This document shows, piece after piece, positions 59,905 to 64,000 of a stretch of 64,000 nucleotides of DNA. The translations under genes and the position numbers were made by a program. Positions within the stretch are counted from its first letter, which is position 1, and each line of letters begins with the position of its first letter. The DNA lies in assembly GCF_021130785.1 (NCBI RefSeq), contig NC_060214.1, forward strand, positions 6,387,001 through 6,451,000. Direction: 5' to 3'. The notes beneath the pieces were generated by a model. The model saw only the letters and a program-made list of their open reading frames with translations, had not been told where the DNA came from and did not search any database. The stretch is from Homalodisca vitripennis (taxonomy: Eukaryota; Arthropoda; Insecta; Hemiptera; Cicadellidae).

Positions 59905-60035
59905 GAAGGTTATTTTTGACGATGGAAAGATTGTGAAGGAAACAGGATTTTCCGGACATTTGCCGTCGTTCAGTGAACAAAGCATCGGTAACACTACGTT
60001 TCGAGATCTGCAATCTGGTCTTTTCTTCAGGTAAA
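59905..60035 (-). repeat. Penelope-like / hammerhead-like motif, long copy
   Basis: The minus strand runs ACCTGAAGAAAAGACC, loop, GATCTC, GAAACGTAGTGTTACC, then cgacggcaaatgtccggaaa and the ccatcgtcaaaaa tail, the complete layout. Confidence 0.68.
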
Positions 60036-61460
60036 TAACTAACCTAATACTTAATTACAAACTAGGTTAAAATAAACAAATCATACCAAAGCGTTGTGAT
60101 ACGCCTAAGTCAGGAATCACAACCACCATGTTGTGTGTCAACTTTACTAACTCTAAAACATGCACTTAATAGAATTTTTTTAAATTTTATAAAAAAACAA
60201 TGTGTGAGCTGTCATTGAATGACGAATTCTTGCACTCAACACGTTTTATGCGAGGTTTCAGTTTTCCAACTTGATTCATTCTGAAGGTTATTTTGGACAC
60301 ACGATTTTTCGATTGGTCAGTTGCGGTTGGTCATAGGATGACCGTGAAAGGATAATAACAATCTTTTGTAGTATATAAATATATACCAGAACTAACGTCT
60401 TAACGGCTGAAAGTTAAATATACATAGCCTACCTTAGGAACAAGAACGTAGCCAGGAAAAAATTTGGGGGAAAGGGTCCAGACAACTTATATTTTCCCGT
60501 AGTGGACAGAGAGTAAGGCCCATTTTTGTTTCTTAAAAGTTATTAACCCGTTTCTTTGTTGAGAACGATTTTTCAGCAGTACATATCAGAAATTATTTAA
60601 ATAATAATAATCGTTTACTAAAAAAGTAATTGAAAAAATTGAAAATTTGCGGGGGGGGGATACGGATCCCTAGGACCCCTTAGCTGGCTACGTCCTTGCA
60701 AGAAACAATTTTACAAGACTACATTGAACAATAGAATGAGGTCACTTTTTTCTGTCTCGGAAAGGTTAACTTGTGTATCTATTTCTCAGAAACCATTAAA
60801 GATATCTGAATAATGTTTTATTGTTTCTTGTATTAAGCCTTAAGCTACGCCTGGACATAAAAATTACAATCTTTAGATAGTTTTAGGTCATATTGTACGT
60901 TCTTTAAAGTAGGATTATTTTATTGTAAAACATTTTAAACATTGTTTTACTAAAAAAACTTGTTTATTGTATACAAATAACTATTATAAAGAAACGAGTG
61001 CTAAGATTATCTGTAACAGTTCCTGAGTAATAGGTACGTATGTGTCACAACATAAATTTTTCGATACACAATATGAGAAGCTTGCACAACTTGTAAAAAA
61101 CAAATCAAACACATATATATTTTTACAAGCCTCCAAAAAATGTCGAAACTCATGAGTTAAAGAGGAGGCTCGGGACTGCAGTTTAGGATAAAGAGCACCA
61201 AATCGAATTTTTCAAAACTTTTTAAAGTGACGCAGATACATGCATGTTGTTGCAAAAACTGCCCAAAAGCACATCACGGTGCGGTTGTTGATATAGGGAC
61301 AGTTTCGCAACACAATGCTGGCACAGGGAGGGCCATCCCTCCAATAAGCCTCGATTGACTAAATTAACCCCAATATTTACGATGGAGTCAGATATGAAAA
61401 AACGGCATGTGCCCTATAAACAACGGCAGGATCAGGACGGGTGATCACCGTGCCCGCGCC
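60036..61460. other. Mostly gene-free interval
   Basis: Contains the MITE at 60440-60698. From about 61180 base composition becomes more balanced without a recognised gene. Confidence 0.35.
60440..60698. mobile_element. MITE with CAAGGACGTAGCCAG ends
   Basis: Left CAAGAACGTAGCCAGG and right, in reverse complement, CAAGGACGTAGCCAGC. G runs lie near both ends. About 260 bp, no coding. Confidence 0.65.
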
Positions 61461-61461
61461 A

Positions 61462-61508
61462 CGCCGGCTGGGACAATGTACTCATATCATCGTTAGCGCC
61501 AGCCGGCG
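61462..61508. repeat. GC-rich inverted repeat
   Basis: CGCCGGCTGG at 61462-61471 and its reverse complement at 61499-61508, loop 27 bases. Lies in a GC-richer segment (61400-61600) just before the 22-bp minisatellite. Confidence 0.75.
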
Positions 61509-61611
61509 CTGATTTAACAGTCAGGGTCTGCAAGACGTATGTATGTATGCGGTGTCAATAACCACCACGTGACGCGTTCCCCAGCGACTGCCTCGCTGGA
61601 GTTATACATGC

Positions 61612-62198
61612 AGAGATATCGTTACCGTCATACAGAAATATCGTTACAGTCATACAGAAATATCGTTACCGTCATGCAGAAATATCGTTACAGTCATACA
61701 GAAATATCGTTACCGTCATGCAGAAATATCGTTACAGTCATGAAGAAATATAGTTACCGTCATGCAGAAATATCGTTACAGTCATGAAGAAATATCGTTA
61801 CCGTCATACAGAAACGTCGTTACCGTCATACAGAAATATAGATACCGTCATGAAGAAATATCGTTATCGTCATGCAGAAATGTCATTACTGTCCTACAGA
61901 AATATAGGTACCGTCATACAGAAATATAGGTATCGTCATGAAGAAATATCGTTATCGTCATGCAGAAATGTCGTTATCATCACGCAGAAATATAGTTAAC
62001 GGCACCCAGAAATATCGCTACCGCCATACAGAAATATTGTTATCGTTATGCAGAAATAATCGTTACTACTGTCATGCAGAAATAATCGTTACTGTCATTC
62101 AGAAATATCGTTACCGTCATACAGAAATATCGTTACCGTCATGCAGAAATATCGTTACCATCGTTAACCGTCGTTTCTACTTACGATTTACAGAAATA
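61612..62198. repeat. 22-bp minisatellite
   Basis: About 25 units starting CAGAAATATCGTTACCGTCA plus two bases (ta or tg), with transitions c/a at one position. The unit lacks forward-strand stops and 22 is 1 mod 3, so reading frames rotate. Three overlapping forward frames (61539-61787, 61784-61999, 61938-62204) encode a 22-residue repeat with YRYRHTEISL. Confidence 0.93.
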
Positions 62199-62785
62199 GT
62201 GTAACAAAATATTTTGTTTATTTAGTCAACGGCAAATTGCCTGTTATACACAGATAATAACAAGATGGACATTTAGTATTACAACCGTAGTTGATAACCC
62301 ATTAGAATAATGTATAAATAACAGAAAGATAACAATACTCATAGTAATACAATCACAAGATATAATTACTCTAAGCATAAATACTTAGACTGTACAAGGA
62401 ATAACAGAGATAAAATTTGAAAGCCATAACAAGTGATTCAGTGACTTCAACAACAACAGAAACAGTGAGGGAGAAAATAAACCATAACTTCTTGTAGTTC
62501 AATAAATAGAACATGCAGCAAGATAAATACAACCAGAAACAAAATGAATATAACAAGAAAACAAGAACGGCAAGTGGAGGAATGCTACAAAACACGCGTA
62601 TAAGTTCCGTACACTCCAGGCACCAGTGGAGAGCATATCAAATGAAAGAGAAAAAGGATTTCTATTATCATTGGTATGCAAATTTGACCATTTCGAAATG
62701 TTTTAAGAAAAAAATATTTTATGAGTTCCTGTGAATTCACTTCGTGAGTTGATATACTACCACATGAGTACCATATAGTCCAGTG
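62199..62785. other. Gene-free interval
   Basis: AT-rich. The start (tttagtcaacggcaaattgc) has the look of a LINE 3' UTR, but no coding end was found. Confidence 0.3.
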
Positions 62786-62789
62786 TTCT

Positions 62790-63195
62790 AACGTTTGTAT
62801 AGTACTTCTGGCTGTTTTATGCCTTCACTTACATCTGGGCGATCTCGAGGATGTCCAGGAGCAGCACTACCCGAAGATATCGAGATGTTGGTGGTCGATA
62901 GGTCTGATTTACTGCGAAGGATGACTGTTGGAGTGGTTGGAGCTTCTTTAGTGTTAAGAGCTGTGGCTAGCCTAAACGTAGGAAAGTATTGTCTTCAACG
63001 CGCTTTGGCTAGAAGAGGCTGGAAAAGAGCTAGTTTCTTCTGACCTCTAGGTGACCTTGACACGACTGATATAGTGCCCGCTAACATCTTCGTATGGGGC
63101 CTCGCGGTTGCCGGCCCCTACCATCAACCTTGCCCATCCTGAATATCCTGTTACTCCGGAAGGAAGCACAAAGGCCCTGTTAGAACGAAGTACAA
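62790..63195 (-). repeat. Dispersed repeat family A, copy 3
   Basis: The minus strand reads aggatattcaggatgggcaa through cagcctcttctagccaaag, gacctatcg, ctggacatcctcgagatcg and aacagccagaagta. It aligns along its length with the copy at 30560-30995. Confidence 0.75.
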
Positions 63196-63556
63196 GTTTT
63201 CTAGGCTTCTTGTCCTAAGCAAAGAAATTTTTTTAGTTGTAATTAAATATCCATGGATAAAAGAGAAAAACGATTTATAACTAAAACTTTGCTAAACTTG
63301 TATGATCTTATAATACTTTCACTGTATGCTTCTTAAAGATTTTGGTGTATTTAATTTCTGAAAGATAGCAAAAACATGAACGACGTACTTTTTTCTAATG
63401 AAGATTCAAGTTGTAATGGTTTATGGTTAGTTAATCAGAGTAATCTAATAAGACGGACATCTATTCATGTACTTCTGAACACAAAGTCACAGTTGCTAAA
63501 TATTTATAGAAGATAATAGAAAGACGTGAAGATGGGTCTGTCTTGAATATACAATA
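63196..63556. other. Gene-free interval
   Basis: AT-rich, nothing recognised. Confidence 0.35.
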
Positions 63557-64000
63557 CTAGCTGTTTCCCGCGGCTTCGCACGCTTTACGTAAGCCTTGGC
63601 CATGTATTTGCACTTCTGGTTCAAGTGCATTATATTTCTAACACCGATGTAGAGTTTGCCTTGTTGTCACGATCAAGAAAATCTGTGTATGCTTATTATA
63701 TAGCCATTACACACGTACATGTATTTTATTATAAAGCGGTCTAACAGTCAAGCTTTAAGTTCAACCATATATTTATCATAAAGACAAACATATATTATAA
63801 CTTAGTGCCTTCAAATAGTATTTGGCAAATTAATATACGTAACTGTCTCGTAATTGCAGATTATAATGTGCAGGCGCTTTGAAAACTTTTATATTTTGCA
63901 GCGCCACCTCGTGGTCAGTTTTATAAATGAGTATAGCATATAAACCTTCTCCGTCGAAAAGTACAAATACATTCTAATTTTCATAATGATCGGTCAAATA
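63557..64000 (-). mobile_element. Helitron-like element, cut by the window end
   Basis: The minus strand ends ...GCGTGCGAAGCCGCGGGAAACAGCTAG before a T, the same tail as at 17651 and 40686. The interior continues to the window end. Confidence 0.55.

Noticed and set aside
62795..63043. 82-codon plus-strand ORF as a gene
   Set aside because: It is antisense to dispersed family A, whose other copies do not keep the frame.

Overview
The window is arthropod, almost certainly insect, nuclear DNA. It is AT-rich, has spliced genes with long introns, carries interstitial TTAGG-type repeats, and is dominated by transposable-element debris and tandem repeats. The mix of elements (mariner/Tc1-like, Merlin, hAT-type MITE, Helitron-like, jockey-type LINEs, tRNA- and 5S-derived SINEs) is compatible with a hemipteran, but that placement is inference. 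No bacterial operon, CRISPR array or virus is present.

Only one host gene is convincing. It is the 3' part of a chymotrypsin-fold (CLIP-type) serine protease on the + strand, with five exons between 14 and 5967. The exons join in frame to a stop, giving about 310 residues; the 5' end with signal peptide and any CLIP domain lies upstream of the window. The His-Asp-Ser triad is present, but the activation N-terminus, the GDSGGP motif and the S1 pocket are atypical. The first intron in the window appears to be GC-AG. Its introns and 3' UTR hold repeats, including a telomere-like TTAGG tract and LINE and Penelope-like fragments.

From 6.5 to 46 kb the sequence is a mosaic of mobile elements separated by AT-rich DNA without recognisable genes. 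Principal elements are: a mariner-type transposon with 32-bp perfect TIRs interrupted by a LINE 3' end (9.55-11.12 kb); a 0.9-kb TIR element carrying a conserved uncharacterised ORF (14.36-15.27 kb); a second TIR element (15.62-16.30 kb); a Helitron-like element (17.65-18.46 kb); jockey-like LINE pieces (4.7, 20.3, 25.1, 36.6 kb); SINEs; a hAT-type MITE with a perfect 8-bp target duplication (31.85 kb); and a Merlin-like element with a 9-bp target duplication that hosts a nested LINE (36.09-37.85 kb).

From 47.03 to 53.19 kb lies a 6.2-kb satellite of about 175 copies of a 35-bp unit with higher-order structure. Each unit carries two ACTAAC motifs, one within TACTAAC. Other striking tandem DNA includes a strictly 16-periodic C15A tract (45.69 kb), five near-identical 106-bp copies (41.27 kb) and a 22-bp minisatellite open in forward frames (61.6 kb). 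A recurring motif shared by many loci has a hammerhead-ribozyme-like core (CTGANGA, hairpin, GAAAC) and probably marks Penelope-like element debris. It is clustered in tandem at 54.1-55.2 kb.
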